Source: Sphingomonas adhaesiva
Lineage (GTDB): Bacteria; Pseudomonadota; Alphaproteobacteria; Sphingomonadales; Sphingomonadaceae
Direction of reading: 5' to 3'
Assembly (NCBI RefSeq): GCF_036946125.1
Contig: NZ_JAQIJT010000002.1
Location: forward strand, 1,424,001-1,488,000
DNA length: 64,000 bases
A model generated the notes under the pieces. That model saw nothing but the letters and a program-made list of their open reading frames with translations, made no database searches and was not told the origin of the DNA. Positions 26,166 through 34,150 of this stretch are shown one piece after another; position 1 is the first letter of the stretch, and each line of letters opens with the position of its first letter. The position numbers were made by a program, and so were the translations under genes.

Positions 26166-26181
26166 TGACATCAACGTGTCA
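26166..26181. promoter_or_regulatory. palindrome TGACA-N6-TGTCA
   Basis: Perfect 5-bp arms spaced by 6 bp, 52 bp upstream of the TPR gene start. This geometry fits a dimeric repressor or activator site. The regulator is not evident nearby. Confidence 0.35.
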
Positions 26182-26270
26182 CTTTCGCGACGGCGGTACA
26201 AGCGGTTTCTCGTCATGGAAATGAAACATTCCCGACGGGGCAGCCGGTCGATCGCCGGACCGCACGCACG

Positions 26271-26298
26271 AAAAAGGGCGGCCCCAGGGGGACCGCCC
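26271..26298 (-). terminator. Rho-independent terminator of the tonB-exbBD operon
   Basis: On the - strand GGGCGG pairs with CCGCCC around an 11-nt GC-rich loop and is directly followed by TTTTT (26275-26271). It lies 47 bp after the stop of the last exbD gene. Confidence 0.8.
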
Positions 26299-26344
26299 GT
26301 TGTCGCTTCCCATCGGCCGCGCGTCGTGACGACGCGGCGGCGGA

Positions 26345-26773
26345 TCAGAAATCGCGGTAGTATTGCTCGTTGCCGACGAAGCCCAGCTTGGTCACGTTGG
26401 ACCGCTTGATCTCCGCCAGCGTCTGATCGACGACCTCGTACCGGGTCGCCGGATCGGGCTGGAACTGGAGCTCGGGCTCGGGGTTCATCGCCGCCGACTG
26501 GTCCAGATACTGGCGCAGCAGCGTCGGGTTCACCGGCGTGCCGTTCCAGGTCACGTTGCCCGCGACGTCGATCGCGATCTTGTTCTTGATCGGGTCGACC
26601 GGGGGCTTGACCGCATTGGGGTCGTTGACCGGCAGATCCACCTTCACCGCGTGCGTCTGGATCGGGATGGTGATGATGAACATGATGAGGAGCACGAGCA
26701 TGACGTCGATCAACGGCGTCGTGTTCATGTCCATCATCGGCTCGCCGTCGTCGCGGCCTGCACTCATTGCCAT
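26345..26773 (-). CDS. exbD: ExbD/TolR-family biopolymer transport protein
   Basis: A 142-aa inner-membrane protein with one N-terminal transmembrane helix. The signature MNTTPLIDVMLVLLIMF contains the aspartate that takes part in proton-driven energy transfer to TonB. A periplasmic domain follows. It is the second ExbD gene of the operon, 23 bp after the first, and they are clearly different in the periplasmic part. Two ExbD proteins in one operon occur in other Proteobacteria and may form mixed complexes. A terminator follows. Confidence 0.92.
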   Translation of the reverse strand: MAMSAGRDDGEPMMDMNTTPLIDVMLVLLIMFIITIPIQTHAVKVDLPVNDPNAVKPPVDPIKNKIAIDVAGNVTWNGTPVNPTLLRQYLDQSAAMNPEPELQFQPDPATRYEVVDQTLAEIKRSNVTKLGFVGNEQYYRDF

Positions 26774-26796
26774 GTCAGAATACTCCTAAATGGCCG

Positions 26797-27282
26797 TCAG
26801 AGGCGGACGGCTTCGCCGCCGGGAGGCGGTTCGGAGATGAAGCCCACCTTCGCGAAGCCTGCCATCTGCATGTTGTAGATCGCACCGGCCACGCAGCGCC
26901 ACGGCACGTTCACGTCCGCACGCACATGCGCCTCGGGCAATTCCAGATCGGGATTGCCCACGCCGCCCTGGCGCTCGATCTCGGTCTTCAGCTTGGCCAC
27001 CGCGCGGTCCAGCAGTTCCTGGTGCGTCACCTTGGTGAGACCCCAATAGACCTGGCAGGTGCCGTCCGAGGCTGCGTTGATCGAGAGCGAGACGTTCTCG
27101 GGCTTGGTCGTCGTGGGGTCGAACCGCACCTGGGGCAGCTTGAGCTGCACCGTCTGCACCACGACCGGCACCGCGATCAGGAAGATGATGAGGAGAACCA
27201 GCATGACGTCCACGAGGGGCGTCGTGTTGATGTCCGACATCGGTTTTTCGTCAGTGGCGTCGCCGCCAACGCTCATCGCCAT
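26797..27282 (-). CDS. exbD: ExbD/TolR-family biopolymer transport protein
   Basis: A 161-aa ExbD homologue with INTTPLVDVMLVLLIIF in its single membrane helix and the essential aspartate. Its periplasmic part is longer than in the second ExbD and has one cysteine in DGTCQVYWG and another in PWRCVAG. It is separated from exbB by 108 bp containing a hairpin. It should form the proton channel with ExbB and energise TonB. Confidence 0.92.
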   Translation of the reverse strand: MAMSVGGDATDEKPMSDINTTPLVDVMLVLLIIFLIAVPVVVQTVQLKLPQVRFDPTTTKPENVSLSINAASDGTCQVYWGLTKVTHQELLDRAVAKLKTEIERQGGVGNPDLELPEAHVRADVNVPWRCVAGAIYNMQMAGFAKVGFISEPPPGGEAVRL

Positions 27283-27353
27283 GGATCAGGCTTTCCTATT
27301 CCTTCGTCCCGCCGCCGGAGCCCGCGAGGGGCAAGGCGGCGGCAGGTGATCGA

Positions 27354-27378
27354 CGGGGCGGCCGCCGCGACCGCCCCG
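27354..27378 (-). other. hairpin between exbB and exbD
   Basis: CGGGGCGG (27354-27361) and CCGCCCCG (27371-27378) pair perfectly around 9 nt, 12 bp after the exbB stop. No T-run follows, so it may attenuate or process the transcript and set the exbB to exbD ratio. Confidence 0.45.
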
Positions 27379-27390
27379 CATGACCCGGAC

Positions 27391-28191
27391 TTACGAGCGG
27401 GTCTGGACGCCGCCCGTCTGGCCCGCGGTGGTGGTCGCCGCCGCCGGCTTCACCGGAGCCTTCGGCGCCGCGCCGCCCGCGATGGTCGGACGTACCTTGC
27501 CGTCCGACGCCAGGAAGCCCAGCACGTCGTTCGAGAAGGCCGACAGGTCCTCCGCGATCGCCTTGTTGCGGCGCTGCAGCCAGTTGTAGGCCAGCACCGC
27601 GGGAACCGCGACGACCAGGCCGAGCGCGGTCATGATGAGCGCCTCACCGACCGGACCGGCGACCGCGTCGATCGACGCCTGACCGGCCGCGCCGATCTTG
27701 ATGAGCGCGCGGTAGATGCCGATAACCGTACCGAACAGACCGATGAACGGCGAGGTCGCGCCCACGGTCGCCAGGAAGGCGAGACCGCCGCCCAGCTTCG
27801 AGTTGATCGCGGCTTCCGAACGCGCCAGCGAGCCGTGCAGCCAGTCGTGCGCCTCGACCGGATCGGTCAGCTTCGAGTGCTGCTCCTGAGCGGCCAGGCC
27901 GTCGTCGACCAGCTGCTTGTAGGCCGAGTTCTTCTCCAGCTTCGCCGAGCCTTCGCGCAGCGAGGTGCTGTTCCAGAACTGGGCGCGGACGCGCTTCGCC
28001 TGGTTCATGATCTTCTGCTGCTCGAACAGCTTCGAGAACAGGATGTAGAAGCTGATGATCGACATCAGCACCAGGATCGCGAAGACGGTCTGCGAGATCA
28101 GGCCGCCCTCACGGAGCGCCGGGATCAGGCCGTACGGGTTTTCGCCCTTGGCCGCGGCCGGCGCCGCTGCGGCGAGAATGGTGGTGAGCAT
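27391..28191 (-). CDS. exbB: ExbB (MotA/TolQ/ExbB proton channel family)
   Basis: A 266-aa inner-membrane protein. Three hydrophobic stretches are visible: about residues 35-55, 150-175 (LAFLATVGATSPFIGLFGTV) and 200-225 (ALIMTALGLVVAVPAVLAYN). The TSPFIGLFGTV and TALGLVVAVPA segments are ExbB/TolQ hallmarks. The short Ala-rich N-terminus before KGENPYGL is unusual. It forms a pentamer around ExbD and drives TonB. It follows tonB by 63 bp. Confidence 0.92.
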   Translation of the reverse strand: MLTTILAAAAPAAAKGENPYGLIPALREGGLISQTVFAILVLMSIISFYILFSKLFEQQKIMNQAKRVRAQFWNSTSLREGSAKLEKNSAYKQLVDDGLAAQEQHSKLTDPVEAHDWLHGSLARSEAAINSKLGGGLAFLATVGATSPFIGLFGTVIGIYRALIKIGAAGQASIDAVAGPVGEALIMTALGLVVAVPAVLAYNWLQRRNKAIAEDLSAFSNDVLGFLASDGKVRPTIAGGAAPKAPVKPAAATTTAGQTGGVQTRS

Positions 28192-28254
28192 TACGGTTGA
28201 GTCCTCTGACTGGATATTTCGGTTCGTATCGTTCGATTCAGATCACGCAGCGCG

Positions 28255-28923
28255 TCAGTTCTGCGGCAGCTTCCACACGACACGGCGCGATTGCGTCGTG
28301 GCGATCGGATTGCCGGCCGCATCGACCGCCGGAGAGTAGCGCGCCCGGCGCTGGAGCGCCCGGCAGGCTGCCTGGTCGAGAGCGGACGAACCGCTCGACG
28401 CGGTCACGCGGCAGTTTTCGACACGACCCTGGGTGTTGATGGTCCAGGTGATCGCGGTGGTGCCTTCCTCCTCCGCACGGATCGAGCTGGGCGGATAATC
28501 GTCCTGCGTGATCCAGTCGGCGGGATTGCCCTTCGCACCGGCTGCCTTGCTCACGACCGGCGGGGCCGGAGGAGCCGGCGGCGGCGCGGGCGGTGCGACG
28601 ACCGGCGACGGCACGAAGACCGGCGGCGGGGTCGGCACCGACTGGATCACGACCGGCGGCGGGTTGGGATTCTGCACGATCGGCGGCGGCGACACGACCG
28701 GCGGAGGCGTCATCGGGACGTCCGGCGGCGGGGGCGGCGGCTCATCGGGCGGCGGGGGTGGCGGCTCTTCCACGTCGAACGTGTTCAGCTTCTCGACCTG
28801 CTTCTTGACGAAGTTGGTCGCGAGGCCGGTCACGAAGGCATAGCCGAGAGCGACGTGGATCAGCGCGACGATCACCAGCGCGCCGATCTTGCCTCCGCTC
28901 ATCTTCTGGTCAGAATAGGCCAT
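28255..28923 (-). CDS. tonB: TonB energy-transducing protein
   Basis: A 222-aa protein: one N-terminal membrane helix (about residues 12-33, IGALVIVALIHVALGYAFV), a long Pro/Glu-rich spacer (PPPPPDEPPPPPPD and following), and a C-terminal TonB domain from about 145 (DYPPSSIRAEEEG through RRARYSPAVDAAGNP). It spans the periplasm and passes ExbB/ExbD energy to receptors such as that at 10.5-13.3 kb. It is the first gene of the operon. A hairpin lies in its leader. Confidence 0.93.
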   Translation of the reverse strand: MAYSDQKMSGGKIGALVIVALIHVALGYAFVTGLATNFVKKQVEKLNTFDVEEPPPPPPDEPPPPPPDVPMTPPPVVSPPPIVQNPNPPPVVIQSVPTPPPVFVPSPVVAPPAPPPAPPAPPVVSKAAGAKGNPADWITQDDYPPSSIRAEEEGTTAITWTINTQGRVENCRVTASSGSSALDQAACRALQRRARYSPAVDAAGNPIATTQSRRVVWKLPQN

Positions 28924-28961
28924 TCAGCAACGAAACTCCCTCATCCTGCGGCCCTGTGGGT

Positions 28962-28982
28962 GGTCGGACGAAAAATCCGACC
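28962..28982 (-). promoter_or_regulatory. hairpin/inverted repeat in the tonB leader
   Basis: GGTCGGA and TCCGACC form perfect 7-bp arms around CGAAAAA, 39 bp upstream of the tonB start. It could be an operator or an mRNA hairpin. It does not resemble a Fur box. Confidence 0.35.
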
Positions 28983-29149
28983 GGGTTGTTTACCTTTCCG
29001 CAGCACCCATCTGGGTTGGCCACAGACCGGCGAGTCCTATCGCGCACCCATTGGCGACGCAAACGCTTTGTCGGGCGCAACAAACGTACAATCGAACGGC
29101 GACAGATTTATTTCTGTATCGTTCATGTCGGTTGACGTAGGCCGTGACG

Positions 29150-30070
29150 ATGTCCTCACCCGTCCGCCCGACCCCCTGCCGATTTTTCCTATCCGTCGCG
29201 GCGGCCGCGCTCGCCGCGCTGCCCGCGACGGCGCAGCAGCCCGCCGCGCAGGCCGCGGCAGCGGCCCCGGCTCCCGATTATGCGGAGACCGCCGATCTGG
29301 TGCTGCAAAGCCCGATGGTCGTCGACGCGACGATCCGCTCGGCCGCGAAGATCAAGGGGGCGGAGGCCGCCGGCGTCGCGCCGGGGCATACGCGCTTCTA
29401 TGTCGAGGGCGACGTGATCGCGCTTGTGCGCGGTACGGGGGCGATCCCGCCGCGGGTGGGCTGGCTGGTCGATGTCGCGCCGGACTGGCGCGGTCGCACC
29501 CCGAACCTGAAGAAGCAGCGCGTGCTCGCCTTCGCCCGTCCGGTGGCGGGGCGTCCCGATCAGATACAGCTGGTCACCCCCGAGGCGCAGCGCAGCTGGT
29601 CGCCCGCGCTCGAATCGCTGGCGCGCCGCATCGCGCAGGAGGCGGCGGCGGCCGATGCGCCGCCGGTCGTCACGGGCGTCCGCAACGCCTTCCACGTCCC
29701 CGGCGCGCTGCCCGGCGAGGGCGAGACGCAGATCTTCCTGACGACGCAGGGCGACCGCCCCGCTGCCTTGTCGATCCTGCGGCGCCCCGGCGAGCAGCCG
29801 CGCTGGTCGGTGGCGTTGAGCGAGATCATCGACGATGCCGCCGCCGCGCCCACGCGCGACACGTTGCTATGGTATCGCCTGGCCTGCGCGCTGCCGCCCA
29901 CGCTGCCCGATCGCAGCACCGCGGCGCTGTCCGACAGCGACGCGCAGGCCGCGCGCGAGGACTATGCGTTCGTCATCGCGGCGCTGGGACCGTGCCGGAA
30001 TGGGACGATTCCATCCGCGGCGGGCACAATTTCCGGCAGCGCTGTCAGCGGCGGTGGCGGACCAGCGTGA
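29150..30070 (+). CDS. secreted protein of unknown function
   Basis: A 306-aa protein with a signal peptide (about residues 1-28, ending ATAQQ) and an Ala-rich linker before DYAETADLVLQSP. I do not recognise the mature domain. It contains GHTRFYVEGDVIALVRG and PRVGWLVDVAPDWRGR, which look like a beta-rich fold, and a C-terminal region with two cysteines. A GTG at 29144 is an alternative start. It is divergent from tonB. Its end overlaps the convergent folB gene by 26 bp. Confidence 0.72.
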   Translation: MSSPVRPTPCRFFLSVAAAALAALPATAQQPAAQAAAAAPAPDYAETADLVLQSPMVVDATIRSAAKIKGAEAAGVAPGHTRFYVEGDVIALVRGTGAIPPRVGWLVDVAPDWRGRTPNLKKQRVLAFARPVAGRPDQIQLVTPEAQRSWSPALESLARRIAQEAAAADAPPVVTGVRNAFHVPGALPGEGETQIFLTTQGDRPAALSILRRPGEQPRWSVALSEIIDDAAAAPTRDTLLWYRLACALPPTLPDRSTAALSDSDAQAAREDYAFVIAALGPCRNGTIPSAAGTISGSAVSGGGGPA

Positions 30071-30419
30071 TCCCGATCGCCTCGCCCTCCTCGGCGATGG
30101 CGAGCTTGACGATCTTCACCTTCACCCGCTGCACGCGCCGGTCCTGCAGGAACAGCGTCTCGGCGATATGATCCGCGACCGCCTCGATCAGTGTGAAATG
30201 CCCCGCGGTCGCCAGCGCGGCGGTGGCGGCGTGCTTCAGGTCGAGGTAGTTCTTCGATGCCTCCAGCGGCGTGTCCGGCGCGAAGCGTGCGGGCGCATCG
30301 AGCCGCACGGTGAGCGAGATGCGCAGCGGCTGCGGCAGATGCGTCTCTTCGGAATAGATGCCGGTCAGCACCTGTACCACGAGGTCGTGGACCTCCAGCT
30401 CCAGCGTATCGGGCGTCAT
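30045..30419 (-). CDS. folB: dihydroneopterin aldolase family protein
   Basis: A 124-aa protein of the FolB family, which converts dihydroneopterin to hydroxymethyl-dihydropterin in folate synthesis. It has the N-terminal VHDLVVQVLTGIYSEETHLPQPL (here the usual GxxxxE is GIYSEE) and the catalytic stretch HFTLIEAVADHIAETL. The start ATG overlaps the stop of the GST gene (ATGA), so the two are coupled. The frame extends upstream only as a shadow of the GST gene. A FolX-like epimerase role is less likely. Confidence 0.85.
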   Translation of the reverse strand: MTPDTLELEVHDLVVQVLTGIYSEETHLPQPLRISLTVRLDAPARFAPDTPLEASKNYLDLKHAATAALATAGHFTLIEAVADHIAETLFLQDRRVQRVKVKIVKLAIAEEGEAIGITLVRHRR

Positions 30420-31048
30420 GCCTGCGCACTCGGGCGTGCGGCGGCGCGGTCGTACCAGCGGCGCAGATGCTCCGCCTCGTCGGGGATCGCCAGCCTGGCC
30501 CTCGCCGCGAAGTCGATCGTGGTCAGCGCCATGATGTCGGCGAAGGAGAAGGTCGCGCCCGCGATCCATTCGCCGTCCGCCAGCCGCTCGTCCAGCGTCG
30601 CCACGAACGAGGTCCAGCGAAGCTGCGCGCGCTCGGCCAGCGCCGGGATCTGCGGCACCGCCCCCGCGGCACCGGGCAGCGCGCGGCCCGCAAAGGCGGG
30701 ATGGCCGTTGCGGAACGCCTCCACCGCGGCGACATAGCCGCTTTCCTCGACGCGCCGCGTCCACTCCTCGATCCGCGCGACCTCGATCGGGCGGGTGCCG
30801 AACAGCGCCGGCTCGGGATGCAGCGCCTCCAGGAAGCGGCAGATGGCGTGCGATTCGGTGACGACCTCGCCATCGTCGAGCACCAGCGCGGGCACGGTCC
30901 CGCGCGGGTTGATCGCCAGATATTCGGCGCCCAGCTGCTCGTTGCGACGCAGGTCGACGGCGACGCGGGGCACCTCGATCCGCTTCTCCGCGAGGAAGAT
31001 GCGCACCCGTCGCGGGCTCGGCGCCCACCCGGCATCGTACAGCTTCAT
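30416..31048 (-). CDS. glutathione S-transferase family protein
   Basis: A 210-aa GST. The N-terminal thioredoxin-like domain has YDAGWAPSPRRVRIFLAEK, NPRGTVPALVLDDG with the cis-proline, and the glutathione-contact motif TESHAICRFLEAL. The C-terminal helical domain contains FSFADIMALTTIDFA. The usual catalytic Ser/Cys position is occupied by SPRR near residue 11. The start at 31048 has GGGACG upstream. It is cotranscribed with folB through a 4-nt overlap. Confidence 0.9.
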   Translation of the reverse strand: MKLYDAGWAPSPRRVRIFLAEKRIEVPRVAVDLRRNEQLGAEYLAINPRGTVPALVLDDGEVVTESHAICRFLEALHPEPALFGTRPIEVARIEEWTRRVEESGYVAAVEAFRNGHPAFAGRALPGAAGAVPQIPALAERAQLRWTSFVATLDERLADGEWIAGATFSFADIMALTTIDFAARARLAIPDEAEHLRRWYDRAAARPSAQA

Positions 31049-31241
31049 GACGATCGTCCCACCCAATTCCCTGCCGCCCCGGCCAGGCCGGCCTAGGCGA
31101 CCGACGCTGCACTGGCAACCGCATCGCCGCCACCCGCCGATGCGGGCGTCGCGGGCAGCGCCCATTGTCACACCGCGAGGCTGCCCCTAAAGCGCGCCCG
31201 CCGCGGGGGACCGCGCCGGCGTGGAGCATGCGGGGGACGCG

Positions 31242-31748
31242 ATGGACGGACTGGTGCCGATCGACACGGTAGCGCCGGATGCGGTGGAGCGATTGCTCGA
31301 CCGCGCTTTCGGCCCCGGGCGGCACGCGCGCACCGCCTATCGGCTGCGCGCGGGAACGGCCGCGATCGCATCGCTCAGCTTCGCCGCGCTGGAGGGCGAC
31401 ACGCTGCTCGGCACCATCCAGTGCTGGCCGGTGCAGTTCGCGGGCGACGACGGGCGCCGCGTGCCGCTGGTCATGGTCGGCCCGGTCGCGGTGGAGCCGG
31501 AGCGGCAGCAGGGCGGGCTCGGCCGGCGGCTGACCGCGGCGGCGCTGGCGGCGGCGGATGCGCAGGGGCAGTCGCAGATGCTGATCGGCGACCACCAATA
31601 TTACGGCCGCTTCTTCGGCTTCTCCGCGGCGGCGACCGCGCTGTGGCGGGTGCCCGGCCCGGTCGAGCGCGACCGCCTGCTGGCGCGCGGGCCCGATGTG
31701 CCGGCGGGCGCGGGGGACATCCAGCCGCGGGTCGTCGCTCCCGCCTGA
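31242..31748 (+). CDS. GNAT-family N-acetyltransferase
   Basis: A 168-aa acetyltransferase. The acetyl-CoA loop is ERQQGGLGRRLTAAAL, preceded by the beta strand MVGPVAVEP. It resembles the GNAT subgroup with YYGRFFGFSAA in its C-terminal part. The start at 31242 has GCGGGGGAC upstream, better than the GTG at 31221. The substrate (small molecule or protein) is unknown. It starts a rightward set of four genes ending with cca. Confidence 0.85.
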   Translation: MDGLVPIDTVAPDAVERLLDRAFGPGRHARTAYRLRAGTAAIASLSFAALEGDTLLGTIQCWPVQFAGDDGRRVPLVMVGPVAVEPERQQGGLGRRLTAAALAAADAQGQSQMLIGDHQYYGRFFGFSAAATALWRVPGPVERDRLLARGPDVPAGAGDIQPRVVAPA

Positions 31749-31797
31749 TCCGTTCGCCGACCTTTACCTGCCGCCCCCGCCTCCCTACCTCGCCGTC

Positions 31798-32376
31798 ATG
31801 CCGATGACGCCGCCCCCCGATTTCGACACGCTCACCGTCGCGGACATCGCGCGGCTGGCGGACAGCGACCGACTGCCCCCGGTGGAGCGCTGGCACCCCG
31901 ACCATTGCGGCGACAGCGAGATGCGGATCGCGCGCGACGGCACCTGGTTCCACCAGGGCTCGCCGATCGGCCGCGCGGCGATGGTGCGCGCGTTCAGCCG
32001 CATCCTGCGGCGCGAGCCGGACGGCGGCTATGTCCTGGTCACCCCGGTCGAGAAGCTGGACATCGCGGTGGAGGATGCCCCCTTCGTCGCGGTGGAGATG
32101 AAGGTCGAGGGCGAGGGGCGCGACGCCACCCTCGCCTTCCGGCTCAACACCGGGGAGATGGTGACCGCCTCGGCCGAGCACCCGCTCCGCTTCGAGGAGC
32201 ATGACGACGGCCCGCATCCCTATGTCCATGTCCGCGGGCCGATCGGTGCCGGGCTGGAGGCGCTCATCACGCGCGCGCTCTACTACGAGCTGGCGGAGCG
32301 CGCGCTGACGGGCGGTGCCGAACCGCCGGGCGTGTGGAGCGCCGGGGCGTTCTTCCCGCTTGCGCCCGCCGAATGA
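31798..32376 (+). CDS. DUF1285 domain protein
   Basis: A 192-aa protein of the DUF1285 family. It matches the family pattern with ERWHPDHCGDSEMRIARDGTW, GSPIGRAAMVRAFSRIL and LVTPVEKLDIAVEDAPF. The family has a conserved fold, but the function is not established to my knowledge. The stop overlaps the start of the next gene (ATGA), which suggests a functional link with the CoA pyrophosphatase. The start is ATG at 31798; a second ATG is at 31804. Confidence 0.87.
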   Translation: MPMTPPPDFDTLTVADIARLADSDRLPPVERWHPDHCGDSEMRIARDGTWFHQGSPIGRAAMVRAFSRILRREPDGGYVLVTPVEKLDIAVEDAPFVAVEMKVEGEGRDATLAFRLNTGEMVTASAEHPLRFEEHDDGPHPYVHVRGPIGAGLEALITRALYYELAERALTGGAEPPGVWSAGAFFPLAPAE

Positions 32377-32963
32377 CGACGCTGGCCGAGCGGCTGGCCG
32401 CCGCCCTGGTTTCCGATCATGAGACCGCGCTGCTGACCGGCGACAACGACGACCTGCCCGCGCACGACACGCTCGCCGCGGCGGCGGTGCTGGTGCCGAT
32501 CACCGACCGCGCGCGCCCCGGCGTCATCCTGACGCAGCGGACCGAGACGCTGCGCAAGCACGCCGGCCAGGTCGCCTTTCCCGGCGGTCGGGTCGATCCC
32601 GGGGAGGACGCCGTCGCCGCTGCGCTGCGCGAGGCGGACGAGGAGATCGCGCTCCCCCCCGCCGCGGTCGAGGTGATCGGCGCGTCGGATCGCTATCGCA
32701 CCGGCACCGGGTTCAGCATCACGCCGATCATCGGCGTCGTGCCGCCCGACCTGGTCCTCCACCCCAGCGAGGCCGAGGTCGCGAGCGTGTTCGAGGTGCC
32801 GCTCGACTTCCTGCTCGACAGCGCCAATCACCGCCGCGCCTCCGGCATGTGGCAGGGGAAGGAGCGCTTCTGGTACGAGATGCTGTGGGAGGATCGCCGC
32901 ATCTGGGGCGCGACCGCGGGCATGATCGTCAATCTGTCGCGGCGGCTGCGATGGGCGGCGTGA
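32373..32963 (+). CDS. CoA pyrophosphatase (NudL-like Nudix hydrolase)
   Basis: A 196-aa Nudix hydrolase. It has the NudL/CoAse extension before the box (LTQRTETLRKHAGQVAFPGG) and the Nudix box GGRVDPGEDAVAAALREADEEI. Such enzymes split coenzyme A to phosphopantetheine and 3',5'-ADP. It overlaps the DUF1285 gene by 4 nt and lies next to cca. ATG coupling decides the start. Confidence 0.88.
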   Translation: MTTLAERLAAALVSDHETALLTGDNDDLPAHDTLAAAAVLVPITDRARPGVILTQRTETLRKHAGQVAFPGGRVDPGEDAVAAALREADEEIALPPAAVEVIGASDRYRTGTGFSITPIIGVVPPDLVLHPSEAEVASVFEVPLDFLLDSANHRRASGMWQGKERFWYEMLWEDRRIWGATAGMIVNLSRRLRWAA

Positions 32964-32965
32964 CC

Positions 32966-34150
32966 ATGTTGCCGATGGCCGCGTGGCGCACCCGCCCCGG
33001 GCTGGCGGAACTGGCCGGCGCGCTCGACGTCGCGGGCGGTCACGCGCGTTTTGTCGGCGGGGCGGTGCGCGATACGCTGCTCGGGCTCGACGTCGCCGAT
33101 ATCGACCTGGCCACCACGCACCGCCCCGACGAGGTGGTACGCCGGCTGGAGGCGGCCGGGATCAAGGCGATCCCAACCGGCATCGCGCACGGTACCGTCA
33201 CCGCGGTGAGCGCGGGCACGGTCGTCGAGGTGACGACGCTGCGCCGCGATGTCGAAACCGACGGCCGCCACGCCACCGTCGCCTTCACCGATGAATGGCG
33301 CGAGGATGCGGCGCGGCGCGATTTCACGATGAACGCGCTCTATGCCGATCCGCTGACCGGCGAGGTCTTCGACTATTTCGACGGGCTGGCGGATCTGCAC
33401 GCGGGCCGGGTCCGCTTCATCGGCGACCCGTATCGGCGGATCGCGGAGGATCACCTGCGGATCCTGCGCTTCTTCCGTTTCCACGCGCGCTTCGGCCATG
33501 CCATCGATGCCGCGGGGCTGGCCGCCTGCATCGCGCGCGCCAACGACCTGATGGCGCTCAGTCGCGAGCGGATCGCGGCCGAACTGCTCAAGCTGCTGGT
33601 GGCGCGGGATGCGGTGCCGGTCGTCCGGCTGATGCAGGAAAACGGCCTGTTCCGCCCCGTCCTGCCGGAGGTGGAGGCGGACGGTGTCGCCCGGCTGGCG
33701 ACTCTCGCGACGCGCGAGGCCGCCGCGGGCGTCGCGCCCGACGCGATCCGCCGGCTCGCCGCTCTGGTCGCGCCCGGCACCGCGGAGGGGGTCGGCGCGC
33801 GGCTGAAGCTGTCCAATCACGACCGCAAGCGGCTGGTCCAGGCGGATGGCGGCGTCGGGGACGAGGGCGCGCGCGCGCTCGCCTACCGTGTCGGGACAAG
33901 CGTCGCGCTCGACCGGCTGTTGCTGGCGGGGGCGGACCCGGCCCCGATCATCGGCTGGACGCCGCCGTCACTCCCGCTCGGCGGCGGCGCGCTGGTCGCG
34001 CGCGGGATCGCCAGGGGTCCCGACGTCGCGCGCACCTTGCGCCGGGTCGAGGATCGCTGGATCGCGGAGGGCTTCCCCGATGCCACGCGTGTCGGGCAGA
34101 TCGCCGACGAGCAAGCGGATCAGCTGTTGCGCTCGGCCAGGAACGCGTAG
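32966..34150 (+). CDS. cca: CCA tRNA nucleotidyltransferase
   Basis: A 394-aa class II tRNA nucleotidyltransferase that adds or repairs the 3' CCA of tRNAs. It has GGAVRDTLLGLDVADIDLATT with the metal-binding D-x-D, the RRDFTMNAL motif, and YRRIAEDHLRILRFFRFHARF. Starts at 32951 (ATG), 32960 (GTG) and 32966 (ATG) are all in frame; I chose 32966. The 3' end overlaps the convergent GGDEF-EAL gene by 31 bp. The tRNA-Arg at 48.6 kb has an encoded CCA, so at least for it this enzyme would act in repair. Confidence 0.92.
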   Translation: MLPMAAWRTRPGLAELAGALDVAGGHARFVGGAVRDTLLGLDVADIDLATTHRPDEVVRRLEAAGIKAIPTGIAHGTVTAVSAGTVVEVTTLRRDVETDGRHATVAFTDEWREDAARRDFTMNALYADPLTGEVFDYFDGLADLHAGRVRFIGDPYRRIAEDHLRILRFFRFHARFGHAIDAAGLAACIARANDLMALSRERIAAELLKLLVARDAVPVVRLMQENGLFRPVLPEVEADGVARLATLATREAAAGVAPDAIRRLAALVAPGTAEGVGARLKLSNHDRKRLVQADGGVGDEGARALAYRVGTSVALDRLLLAGADPAPIIGWTPPSLPLGGGALVARGIARGPDVARTLRRVEDRWIAEGFPDATRVGQIADEQADQLLRSARNA

